Positions 50,181 to 58,050 of a stretch of 64,000 bases of DNA are shown here, piece by piece (position 1 is the stretch's first letter; every line of letters begins with the position of its first letter). Made by a program: the position numbers and the translations under genes. Under the pieces are notes generated by a model, which saw only the letters and a program-made list of their open reading frames with translations, had not been told where the DNA came from and did no database searches. Source of the stretch: Betaproteobacteria bacterium (GTDB lineage Bacteria > Pseudomonadota > Gammaproteobacteria > Burkholderiales > Casimicrobiaceae); assembly GCA_016716425.1 (NCBI GenBank), contig JADJWJ010000004.1:124001-188000 (forward strand), given 5' to 3'.

Positions 50181-51347
50181 GTGAGCAGCCTCGAGCGTGC
50201 GCTGGCGCGCGCCGTATCCGTGGAGGACCTGCGCCGCATGGCGAGGCGGCGGCTGCCGCGCCTGGTCTTCGAGTTCATCGACGGCGGCGCCGAGGACGAA
50301 TTGACGCTCGCGGACAACCGCGCGGCGTTCGAGCGGCGGCGGCTCGTGCCGCGCGTGCTCGTCGACGTGTCGGCGCCGGACCCATCCGCCGCGATCCTCG
50401 GGCGGGCGTCCGCGCTGCCGTTCGTCATCGCGCCGATGGGCTCGTGCACGCTCGCGTGGCCCGGCGCGGATCTGGCGCTGGCCCGTGCCGCGGCCGCGCA
50501 CGGGATTCCGTTCGCGCTGTCGACGATGGCCACGATCGGCATCGAGCAGTTGGCCGAGGCGGTGCCGGGGCGGCTGTGGTTTCAGCTCTACGTGCTGCGC
50601 AACCCGGACGCGAATGCGCGCCTCGTCGCGCGCGCCGAGGCCGCGGGTTACGAGGCGCTGGTGGTGACCGTCGACCTGCCGGCGGGCGGCAAGCGCGAGC
50701 GCGACCTGCGCAATGGCATCGCGATTCCGCTGCGACTCTCCGGCCGGCACCTGATCGAAGGCGCGACGCACCCGAAGTGGGCGCTCGGGATGCTCCGCGG
50801 CGGAATGCCGGAGTTCGTCAACGTGCGCGGCCTGCTCGGCGACGAGGGCGCCGGGCTCACGATCGCCGCGCGGGTCGGGCAGAACCTCGATGCGGCCTTC
50901 GGCTTCGACGACGTGGCGCGCCTGCGCGAGCGCTGGCCGCGCAAGCTGGTCGTGAAGGGCGTGCTGCATGCGGGCGATGCCGCGCGCATCGCAAGCCTGG
51001 GCGTCGATGCCGTCTGGGTCTCCAACCACGGCGGCCGCCAGCTCGACGGCGCCGTCGCGGCGGCCGACGCGCTGCCGCGCGTCGCGGCGGCGGTGCAGGG
51101 CCGCGCCGAAGTGCTGGTCGACTCCGGCGTGCGGCGCGGCATCGACGCGCTGAAGGCGCGCGCGCTGGGGGCAAGCGCGGTCGGCTTGGGCCGCGCGGTG
51201 CTCTACGGCGCGGCGGCCGGCGGCGAGGCCGGGGTCCGGCGCGCGCTGGAGATCCTGGCCGGCGAGCTCACGCTGGCGATGAAGCTCGCGGGGACGCCGA
51301 GGTTCGAATCCGTCGACGCCTCGATCCTCGATTCCTCGCGGGGCTGA
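50181..51347 (+). CDS. FMN-dependent alpha-hydroxy-acid dehydrogenase (lactate/mandelate type)
   Basis: The enzyme oxidises an L-2-hydroxy acid to the keto acid, passing electrons to quinone or oxygen. From the GTG start the product is 388 residues. FEFIDGGAEDELTLADN carries the N-terminal glycine motif, PFVIAPMGSCTLAWPGAD the FMN site, and VWVSNHGGRQLDGAVAA near residue 281 the catalytic histidine and substrate arginine. LVDSGVRRGIDALKARALGA and VGLGRAVLYG bind FMN phosphate. Lactate or mandelate are both plausible substrates. Confidence 0.9.
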   Translation: MSSLERALARAVSVEDLRRMARRRLPRLVFEFIDGGAEDELTLADNRAAFERRRLVPRVLVDVSAPDPSAAILGRASALPFVIAPMGSCTLAWPGADLALARAAAAHGIPFALSTMATIGIEQLAEAVPGRLWFQLYVLRNPDANARLVARAEAAGYEALVVTVDLPAGGKRERDLRNGIAIPLRLSGRHLIEGATHPKWALGMLRGGMPEFVNVRGLLGDEGAGLTIAARVGQNLDAAFGFDDVARLRERWPRKLVVKGVLHAGDAARIASLGVDAVWVSNHGGRQLDGAVAAADALPRVAAAVQGRAEVLVDSGVRRGIDALKARALGASAVGLGRAVLYGAAAGGEAGVRRALEILAGELTLAMKLAGTPRFESVDASILDSSRG

Positions 51348-51710
51348 ACGAGGGCCCGGGCGTGCGGTGCGCGGCGCACCACACGCGGCCAGGTCCACAG
51401 GCCCCCCGCGTGGCCATTCCTCGCCCATCCTGCGGCGCGGTCTGCCCCGCGGGCCGACGCCGGTGCGCATGCACGTCCCATCGCGCAGGCAGGGGCACGA
51501 TCCGTGCTTGTGGGAGCAGGTAGTCTGCCGCGAGCGCGCATTCTCCTGCCGAACGGCGCGGCGGTCGGTGGCCTTTCCTTGTCCGGGGATCGCATGCTGG
51601 TCAATTTCGCTGGTGCCGCGGCGGCGAGCCGGCCGCGGTCGCGTTCGGAGCCGCGCGCCAGGCGCCACGCGACGGCCGTAACGCTCCGGCGATCCGACCA
51701 TGCCGGCACG
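51348..51710. other. Intergenic region without recognised content
   Basis: 363 bases between the dehydrogenase and the DUF4124 gene. A frame in phase with the latter stays open from 51504 (ATG-less GTG-type start) but encodes an arginine- and alanine-rich stretch with no signal peptide. Nothing else is recognisable. Confidence 0.4.
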
Positions 51711-52352
51711 GTGGTTCCGGCGTGGTGGTATGCGTTGCTGGTCGCGTGCGCGTGCGCGTTCACCGCGACCGCGCATGCGCAGACGATGTACAAGTGCCAG
51801 AACGCCAACGGCAAGATCGAGTACTCCGATCGCCCCTGCTGGTCGGGCTCGGAGATCAAGCGCATGACGCCCACCGGCGGGCCGACGCGGGAGGAAATCG
51901 AGCGGGCACGAATGCGCGCGGCGGCCGATCAGCAGCGTGCGGTGGAGCAGGAACGGCAGGCCGCGCAGGCGCGCAAGGCGGCGCAGACGCAGGCGCTCGC
52001 GACCGGCGGTGACGCCGCCGCCGGCGCGCCTGCGGTCCGCGATCCGGGGAACGAGAAGGCGCTGACGCACAGCCGCACGGGCTGGGACACGCCGACGCGC
52101 AGCGGCCAGGTGCAGGCAGGGGCGGACCGCGCGTATCGCGACGAGAAGGCGCGGCTGTCCGCGTCGGTCGCGCCGAAGCAGGCGCCGGTCGTCCCAAGCC
52201 CGGCGTCGACCGGTCCGGCGGTCGTCACGACGTGCGATGCGGGCGGATGCTGGGATGCGAGCGGTCGGCGCTACACGTCGTCGGGGTCGAGTCTGGTCCG
52301 CAACGATGGCAGGGTGTGCCAGCAGGTCGGTTCGACCTTGACCTGCAACTGA
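51711..52352 (+). CDS. DUF4124 domain-containing secreted protein
   Basis: From a GTG at 51711 the product is 213 residues with a signal peptide (YALLVACACAFTATAHAQ). The DUF4124 core follows at once: TMYKCQNANGKIEYSDRPCW. A charged coiled region (EEIERARMRAAADQQRAVEQ) is next. The C-terminal part has four cysteines (TTCDAGGCWDASGRRY, RVCQQVGSTLTCN), probably two disulfides. The start is uncertain because the frame is open to 51504. Function unknown. Confidence 0.72.
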   Translation: MVPAWWYALLVACACAFTATAHAQTMYKCQNANGKIEYSDRPCWSGSEIKRMTPTGGPTREEIERARMRAAADQQRAVEQERQAAQARKAAQTQALATGGDAAAGAPAVRDPGNEKALTHSRTGWDTPTRSGQVQAGADRAYRDEKARLSASVAPKQAPVVPSPASTGPAVVTTCDAGGCWDASGRRYTSSGSSLVRNDGRVCQQVGSTLTCN

Positions 52353-52689
52353 ACCACTCGGGCCATCGTGCCATGACCGGTTGCGCAGCGGCTTGCTGCG
52401 GTCGCCAGTTGGCTTTTCGCATCGACCGCCCACGTCACAGCGAGCAGTCGGGCATGTGTCGGGGGACCTCCATCCCGGACCCGTTAGCAACGATGCTAAC
52501 CGGCACGAATCACGGGTCCGTCGCCGCTGCGGGCGCGCCTGAGCCCGCGTAAGGCCCCTGGTGTGGCCATTCGAACGCCGTCCACCGACGCCAAGTCGCG
52601 ATTCACGCCACCGGCGACGCCGGGACGCGGGCCTGCACCGGCGCGCCTCTTGCTTCCCGCGTGCTAGCATCGCCGGCCGAGGGGAAGGC
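52353..52689. other. Intergenic region with the left inverted repeat
   Basis: 337 bases between the DUF4124 gene and the restriction relic. The only structured element is the 28-base repeat at 52479-52506. GTGCTAGCATCG at 52661 might give a -10 (TAGCAT) for the relic. Confidence 0.45.
52479..52506 (+). repeat. 28-bp inverted repeat, left copy
   Basis: ACCCGTTAGCAACGATGCTA followed by ACCGGCAC. Its perfect reverse complement lies at 53828-53855. Inside it GTTAGCA and TGCTAAC are themselves inverted around ACGA, so each copy also looks like an operator or recombinase site. Confidence 0.9.
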
Positions 52690-53230
52690 GTGTCGCCCGA
52701 AGAACAAGCACGAGCCGACATCGACCGGCTGCTGACCGCGGCCGGGTGGACCGTCGTCGGTGTGCAGGACGCCGACATCCGCGCGAGCCGCGGCGTGGCG
52801 ATCCGCGAGTTCCCGCTCGACCGGGGCTTCGGCTTCGCCGATTACCTGCTCTACGTCGACGGCAAGGCCGCCGGCGTGATCGAGGCGAAGAAGCGTGGCG
52901 CGACCTTGACCGGCGTGGAGATCCAGTCCGCGCGCTACGCGCAGGGATAGCCCGCGAGCCTCCCGGCGTGGCGCCGCCCGCTGCCGTTCGTCTACGAGAG
53001 CACCGGCGCGGAAACGCACTTCACCAACGCGCTCGACCCGGAGCCGCGCGCCCGCGACGTCTTCGCCTTCCACCGGCCGGAAATGCTGGCCGAGTGGATG
53101 CGCGGCCTGCCGCAGTCCTCGGTACTCTCCACCGGGGCGTCACCGCTATCCGACCACCAGGCCACACTCGCCCCGGCGACCTTCCTCACCCGCATGCGCG
53201 ACATGCCGCCGCGCGCGCAGGTGGGATCGG
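52690..53230 (+). pseudogene. hsdR: Type I restriction enzyme R-subunit N-terminal fragment (hsdR relic)
   Basis: The R subunit cuts and translocates DNA in type I restriction. The frame opens at GTG 52690 (GGGGAAG upstream): SPEEQARADIDRLLTAAGW, REFPLDRGFGFADYLLYVD and GVIEAKKRGATLTG. The D and E-x-K there are the nuclease residues. A TAG at 52948 interrupts YAQG, yet the same frame continues with LPFVYESTGAETHFTNALD, RDVFAFHRPEMLAEWMRGLP and LTRMRDMPP. Homology stops near 53230, so all helicase motifs are missing. No hsdM or hsdS is near. A dead remnant, about 180 codons of a usual thousand. Confidence 0.82.
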
Positions 53231-53238
53231 CCCAGCGC

Positions 53239-53544
53239 CTATCGCGCCGAACGCACCCGAATCTCGACCCGCGCACCGACGGCCAGTGCGTACTTCTCGA
53301 TCGTGTCGAGGGTGGGTCGCGCGACGCGGCCGCTCTCCAGGCGCGACACCGCGCTCTTGGTCGTCCACATGCGCTCGGCGACTTCGCGTTGCGACATGCC
53401 CACGGCGGTCCGGGCGGCGACCAGGTCGGTCACCAGCGTCTGGAGCGTGCGGTCGTTGCGCAGGGCGCGTGCGTTGCGGCGGCTCCGACGCGCATGCGCG
53501 ATCGCGGCGAGGGCATGCGCCAGGGCAACCGGGGACGCGGGCAT
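53239..53544 (-). CDS. XRE-family helix-turn-helix regulator
   Basis: A 101-residue DNA-binding protein. The helix-turn-helix lies at about 50-95: VAARTAVGMSQREVAERMWT, KSAVSRLESGRVARPTLDTI, ending YALAVGARVEIRV. The layout recalls HigA-like antitoxins, but no toxin gene is beside it. The ATG at 53544 is chosen; a longer frame starts at 53604. TGCTAAC at 53577-53583, shared with the flanking inverted repeats, lies 33 bases upstream and could be its operator. It is convergent to the hsdR relic. Confidence 0.8.
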   Translation of the reverse strand: MPASPVALAHALAAIAHARRSRRNARALRNDRTLQTLVTDLVAARTAVGMSQREVAERMWTTKSAVSRLESGRVARPTLDTIEKYALAVGARVEIRVRSAR

Positions 53545-54067
53545 CGGGGGCTCGCACGGAGAACAGTACACATGGATGCTAACGCGCCGGTCGGGTGCGT
53601 CCATCGGCCATGCGGCCGAGTCCGGAACCGACGGGCGGTGCTGGCGGCGGCAAGTGCGCGGTTGCCGATGCGTCGATGTGGATCACGCGGATCGCTGGCG
53701 CGCGGGCCTGCATGTCGCGGCGCCCGATTGAACGGCCGAAAGTCGTCGGTCGAACCGCTTCCAACACGCGCGTGGGAGGCCAAAAATGGGCCTGTGGCGC
53801 GCGCATCCGCGGAAGAGGTCACCGGTGGTGCCGGTTAGCATCGTTGCTAACGGGTTGTACCGGAAGCCCCCCGCAGTGGCGAGCGGCGCCCTACCGTCGA
53901 AATCGGACGCCTGCGACCTGCGACGGTGCGAATCGGGTCACGGCTCGCTTCCTGGCCGAGCGCGCACACGGGGCCGCCGCAGAAGTCGGCAACCTGGGCC
54001 GCACGCGCGCTCCAGCCATCCCGCCCACGAGTAGACTGCAGTTGTGTTGTCACGCAGGGAGTCCCTC
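53545..54067. other. Intergenic region with the right inverted repeat
   Basis: 523 bases between the regulator and the glycine-zipper gene. It holds the TGCTAAC half-site at 53577 and the right 28-base repeat at 53828-53855. Several frames are open on both strands, but none gives a recognisable protein. Confidence 0.45.
53828..53855 (-). repeat. 28-bp inverted repeat, right copy
   Basis: GTGCCGGTTAGCATCGTTGC followed by TAACGGGT, the exact reverse complement of 52479-52506. Flanking bases differ, and no target duplication is visible directly next to either copy. Confidence 0.9.
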
Positions 54068-54613
54068 ATGGACCGCTCGATGGTCAGGAACATTGCACTC
54101 GCAAGCTTCGCCGCCGGCCTCGTCGCCGGCACGGCCGGCTGCGACGGCCTCAACAAGCCCAAATTCGCCGACGTGGTCTCGGTGAAGGAGGCGAAGGAGA
54201 CGATCCGCACGCCGCGCGAAGTGTGCGAGGACGTCGTCGTGCAGAAGAAGGCGCCGGTGAAGGATGAACACCGGTTGACCGGGAAGATCGTCGGCGGTGT
54301 GGCCGGCGGCGTCATCGGCCACCAGATCGGCGGCGGCACCGGACAGACGGTGGCGACGATCGCCGGCGCGGCGGGCGGCGCCTACGTCGGCAACAAGGTG
54401 CAGAAGAACATGCAGGACAAGGATGTCGTCACGACGACCGAGCGCCGCTGCAAGACCGTCGAGGACGTCAGCGAGAAGCTGCTGGGCTACGACGTCGCGT
54501 ACAAGCTCGACGGCAAGGACGGCACGGTGCGGCTCGCGTTCGACCCGGGCAGGCAGATCCCGGTGAAGGACGGGCAGCTCGTGCCGACGCCGCCGGCAGC
54601 GGGCGGGAAGTAG
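54068..54613 (+). CDS. Glycine-zipper outer-membrane lipoprotein-like protein
   Basis: From the ATG at 54068 (AGGGAG six bases upstream) the product is 181 residues. The signal ends in LVAGTAGCDG, a plausible though not perfect lipobox with Cys27. Residues 75-115 form a glycine zipper (GKIVGGVAGGVIGHQIGGGT, then AGAAGGAYVGNKVQ) of the 17-kDa-antigen/SlyB type. A C-terminal beta part (GYDVAYKLDGKDGTVRLAFD) follows. Such proteins support envelope integrity. A G/C homopolymer tract lies downstream. Confidence 0.82.
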   Translation: MDRSMVRNIALASFAAGLVAGTAGCDGLNKPKFADVVSVKEAKETIRTPREVCEDVVVQKKAPVKDEHRLTGKIVGGVAGGVIGHQIGGGTGQTVATIAGAAGGAYVGNKVQKNMQDKDVVTTTERRCKTVEDVSEKLLGYDVAYKLDGKDGTVRLAFDPGRQIPVKDGQLVPTPPAAGGK

Positions 54614-54701
54614 GGCGTTCGCGAGGCGGCCGCGGGCTGGCCCGCCGTGGCCGAGTGCCACCCGCTGTAGCCGATGGCCGGGATTGAGCCCCGGGGAGCG
54701 C

Positions 54702-54834
<133 letters not shown>

Positions 54835-54851
54835 TCCGCGGCCACCCGCGG

Positions 54852-55562
54852 TCAGCCGCGCTCGCGCAGCAGCGCCATCCTCTGCCTCTCCGCGTTGACG
54901 AGGTGCCGGCGCATCGCGGCCCGCGCCGCGGCCGGATCGCGCGCGCGAATCGCGTCGAGGATGCGCCGGTGCTCGCCGATGTTGTCGCGCCGGCGCTGCA
55001 TGGTTACGAACAGCGCCTCCAGCCGCGCGTTGAGCGGCTGGTGCCAGGCCGCCCACAGTTGCCGGACGATCTCGGCCAGCGCGGTGTTGCCGGCCGCCTC
55101 GGCGATCCGCGTGTGGAACAGACGGTCGCCCTCGGAGCGCGTGCGCGACGATCGCATGTCGTCGGCGAGGCGCGCGAACGCGCGCTCGATCGCGGCGATC
55201 TGCGCGGCGCTCGCGTTGCGAGCGGCCAGCGCGGCGGTCTCGGCCTCGATCAGCCGCCGCGCACGCAGCGTGTCGAACGGCGACACCTCGGCCGTCTGGA
55301 AGCGGAAGGCCGCGTGGCGCGAGCGCCGTCGTCGCGACCGGACGTAGACGCCCGAGCCGACGCGGATCTCGACGCAGCCTTCGAGCTCCAGTGCGCTCAG
55401 CGCCTCGCGCAGCGAAGCGCGCGACACGCCGAGCTTGCGCGCGAGGTCGCGCTCTGCGGGAAGGCGGTCGCCGACCCCGAACTCGCCGGTGGCGATGAGC
55501 CCGGCGATCGTCTCGGCGATGCGCTGGTACAGACGCGGCGCGGCGATCGGCTTGATCGACAT
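54852..55562 (-). CDS. GntR-family (FadR subfamily) transcriptional regulator
   Basis: A 236-residue regulator, divergent from the sulfatase gene. The winged helix lies at about 5-75: LYQRIAETIAGLIATGEFGV, GDRLPAERDLARKLGVSRAS and LREALSALELEGCVEIRVGS. The C-terminal FCD helical domain has LIEAETAALAARNA, DRLFHTRIAEAAGNTALAEI and HRRILDAIRARD, with the histidine and aspartate pattern of metal-dependent ligand binding. The ATG at 55562 gives the usual length. It probably binds the palindrome at 55660-55678. Confidence 0.93.
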   Translation of the reverse strand: MSIKPIAAPRLYQRIAETIAGLIATGEFGVGDRLPAERDLARKLGVSRASLREALSALELEGCVEIRVGSGVYVRSRRRRSRHAAFRFQTAEVSPFDTLRARRLIEAETAALAARNASAAQIAAIERAFARLADDMRSSRTRSEGDRLFHTRIAEAAGNTALAEIVRQLWAAWHQPLNARLEALFVTMQRRRDNIGEHRRILDAIRARDPAAARAAMRRHLVNAERQRMALLRERG

Positions 55563-55622
55563 GGGACGCCAGTGTGCCACCACGCCGGCCGGTGCGGTCA
55601 AGTCCCGGCACGCCGCCGCTCG

Positions 55623-55651
55623 TTGACACCGTGGACGCCGCCGCGTAGCCT
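55623..55651 (+). promoter_or_regulatory. Promoter of the sulfatase operon
   Basis: A perfect TTGACA (55623-55628), 17 bases and TAGCCT (55646-55651). The start would be near 55658, directly at the palindromic operator, which would block transcription when occupied. Confidence 0.65.
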
Positions 55652-55659
55652 CCGCCGAT

Positions 55660-55678
55660 TGGTCTGAAAAACAGACCA
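55660..55678. promoter_or_regulatory. Operator for the GntR-family regulator
   Basis: TGGTCTG-AAAAA-CAGACCA, a perfect seven-base-arm palindrome with TGGT/ACCA ends as in FadR-type operators. It lies between the regulator gene and the sulfatase gene and just after the promoter. Confidence 0.75.
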
Positions 55679-55735
55679 GTGGCCGGCGCGCCCCGCCGTA
55701 GCGCGTTACCGGGAGCGATCACGCCGAGGAGCGCG

Positions 55736-58033
55736 ATGAAGGAGCTGAAGACCTATCCGGAAGGCACGCCGTTCACAGGCACCATCGGCCGTACGGCCGG
55801 CGAATCGGATGCGGCGTGGCCGCAGCCGCCGCGCGCGAAGCCGGGCGCGCCCAACGTGCTCGTGTTCCTGCTGGACGACGTCGGCTTCGCGCAGCTCGGC
55901 TGCTTCGGCGCCGACATCCGCACGCCGACGTTCGACCGGCTGGCCGCCGGGGGCCTGCGCTACCGCGACTTCCACACGACGGCGATCTGCTCGCCGACGC
56001 GCGCGTGCCTGCTCACCGGGCGCAACCATCACTCCAACGGTGTCGGCATCATCCAGGAGATGGCCACGGGCTTTCCCGGCTACAACGGCATGGTGCCGCG
56101 CGAGAACGGGTTCCTGTCGGAGATGCTGCTCGCGGAAGGCTACGCGACGCTGGGCATCGGCAAGTGGCACCTGACGCTGGCCTCCGAGTACGCGTCCGGC
56201 GCGTCGAAGGCGCGCTGGCCGCTCGCGCGCGGGTTCGAGCGGTTCTACGGCTTCATCGCCGGCAAGACCAACCAGTGGGTGCCCACACTGGTGCACGACA
56301 ACCACTACGTCGAGCCGCCGCGGCGCCCGGAGGAGGGCTACCACCTCAACGCGGACCTGGCCGACCGCGCGATCGAGTACCTGACCGACCTGCGCACCAT
56401 CGCGCCGGACAAGCCGTTCTTCATGTACTACTGCCTGGGCGCCGGGCACGCGCCGCACCACGTCGAGCCGGAGTGGATCGAGCGCTACCGCGGGCAGTTC
56501 GACCTGGGCTGGGACCGCTGGCGCGAGCAGGTGTTCGCGCGGCAGCTGGCGCTGGGCGTCGTGCCGCCGGGCACCAGGCTCTCGCCGCGGCCGCCGTGGG
56601 TCAAGGCGTGGGACACGCTCTCCCCGGACGCGCGGCGGCTCTACGCGCGGCAGATGGAAGTCTACGCGGCGTTCCTCGAGCAGACCGACCACCACGTCGG
56701 GCGCGTGATCGACTTCCTCGAGCGGTTGGGCGAGCTCGACAACACGCTGATCCTGCTGGCCTCCGACAACGGCGCCTCCGCCGAGGGCGGCGAGCACGGC
56801 TCGTTCAACGAGAACCAGTTCGTGAACCGCGTCGAGCCGACGGTCGAGCAGAACCTCGCGCACCTCGACGACTGGGGCAGCGTGCGGTCGTTCCCCAACT
56901 ATTCCTGGGGCTGGGCGTGGGCGGGCAACACGCCGCTGCGGCGCTGGAAGCGCTACCTGCACCAGGGCGGCATGAGCGACCCGCTGATCGTGCACTGGCC
57001 CAAAGGCATCCACGCACGCGGCGAGGTGCGCGGCCAGTACGCGCACGTGGTCGACATCGCGCCGACGATCCTGACGGCGCTCGGGCTCGAGGCGCCGGCG
57101 CAGTTGAACGGCGTCGCGCAGCGCCCGCTGGAAGGTGTGAGCTTCGCGCACACGTTCGCCGACGCGGCCGCGCCGACGAACAAGCGCGTGCAGTACTACG
57201 AGATGATCGCCTCGCGCGCGCTGTGGGCCGACGGCTGGAAGGCGGTCGTCGAGCAGCCGCAGGGCGACCCGCTGACGGACGAGATCCTCGCGCAGCAGAA
57301 GTGGGAGCTCTACCACGTCGAGCGCGACTTCTCCGAGTGCGAGGACCTCGCCGACCGGCACCCGGCGAAGCTCGCCGAGCTGGTCGAGCGCTGGTGGGTC
57401 GAGGCCGGCAAGTACAACGTCCTGCCGCTCGACTCGCGGATGCAGCTGCGCATGGGCGAGCGCAAGCCGGGCACGGCGCCGTCCGGCAACCGCTACGTGT
57501 ACTACCCGGCCGGCGCGCCGCAGTTCCACTACACGGCCGTCGACGTCAAGAACCGGTCGCACACGATCACCGCCGAGGTCGAGATTCCCGACGGCGGCGC
57601 CGAAGGCGTGCTGCTCGCGCACGGCAGCTGGTTCGCCGGCTATTCGCTGTACGTGAAGGACCGGCGGCTCGCCTACGCGCACAACTATCTGGGTCTCGCC
57701 GAGTACCGGATCGACGCGACCGAGGACCTGCCGGCCGGCCGGCACACGCTGCGCTTTCGCTTCACGCGCACCGGCGAGCATTGCGGCCGCGGGGAGCTCT
57801 TCGTCGACGGGCGGCAGGTCGGCGAGGGCGAGATCCCGCACACGGTGCCGCACGTGATCGAGACGTCGGGCGAGGGCCTGTGCTGCGGCTACGACAGCGG
57901 GCTGCCGGTCACGCCCGACTACCGCGCGCCGTTCCGCTTCACCGGGCGCATCGAGCACGTCGTCGTCGAGATCGACGACGCGCCGCCCGCCGACGCCGAA
58001 GCGCTGCTGCGCACGGCCATGACCGACCACTGA
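55736..58033 (+). CDS. Arylsulfatase
   Basis: Hydrolyses a sulfate ester. From the ATG at 55736 (GAGGAGCGCG upstream) the product is 765 residues, similar to the large arylsulfatases of proteobacteria. Metal residues Asp47 and Asp48 (NVLVFLLDDVGFAQLG) and the formylglycine motif CSPTRACLLTG with Cys85 are present, followed by GIGKWHLT and LLASDNGASAEGGEHGSFN. A C-terminal beta domain from about 600 completes it. No signal peptide is seen, so it is probably cytosolic. The cysteine needs a formylglycine-generating enzyme, which is not in the window. It heads an operon with a Bug receptor. Confidence 0.94.
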   Translation: MKELKTYPEGTPFTGTIGRTAGESDAAWPQPPRAKPGAPNVLVFLLDDVGFAQLGCFGADIRTPTFDRLAAGGLRYRDFHTTAICSPTRACLLTGRNHHSNGVGIIQEMATGFPGYNGMVPRENGFLSEMLLAEGYATLGIGKWHLTLASEYASGASKARWPLARGFERFYGFIAGKTNQWVPTLVHDNHYVEPPRRPEEGYHLNADLADRAIEYLTDLRTIAPDKPFFMYYCLGAGHAPHHVEPEWIERYRGQFDLGWDRWREQVFARQLALGVVPPGTRLSPRPPWVKAWDTLSPDARRLYARQMEVYAAFLEQTDHHVGRVIDFLERLGELDNTLILLASDNGASAEGGEHGSFNENQFVNRVEPTVEQNLAHLDDWGSVRSFPNYSWGWAWAGNTPLRRWKRYLHQGGMSDPLIVHWPKGIHARGEVRGQYAHVVDIAPTILTALGLEAPAQLNGVAQRPLEGVSFAHTFADAAAPTNKRVQYYEMIASRALWADGWKAVVEQPQGDPLTDEILAQQKWELYHVERDFSECEDLADRHPAKLAELVERWWVEAGKYNVLPLDSRMQLRMGERKPGTAPSGNRYVYYPAGAPQFHYTAVDVKNRSHTITAEVEIPDGGAEGVLLAHGSWFAGYSLYVKDRRLAYAHNYLGLAEYRIDATEDLPAGRHTLRFRFTRTGEHCGRGELFVDGRQVGEGEIPHTVPHVIETSGEGLCCGYDSGLPVTPDYRAPFRFTGRIEHVVVEIDDAPPADAEALLRTAMTDH

Positions 58034-58050
58034 CGACAAGGAGAACGACG

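Noticed and set aside
52483..52500. Integron attC site suggested by GTTAGC...GCTAAC
   Set aside because: The 7-base cores do not fit GTTRRRY/RYYYAAC, and the palindrome is only 18 bases with no L boxes; no integrase is present.
52690..52950. A functional short nuclease ending at the TAG
   Set aside because: R-subunit homology continues in the same frame beyond the stop, so the short frame is part of a broken gene.
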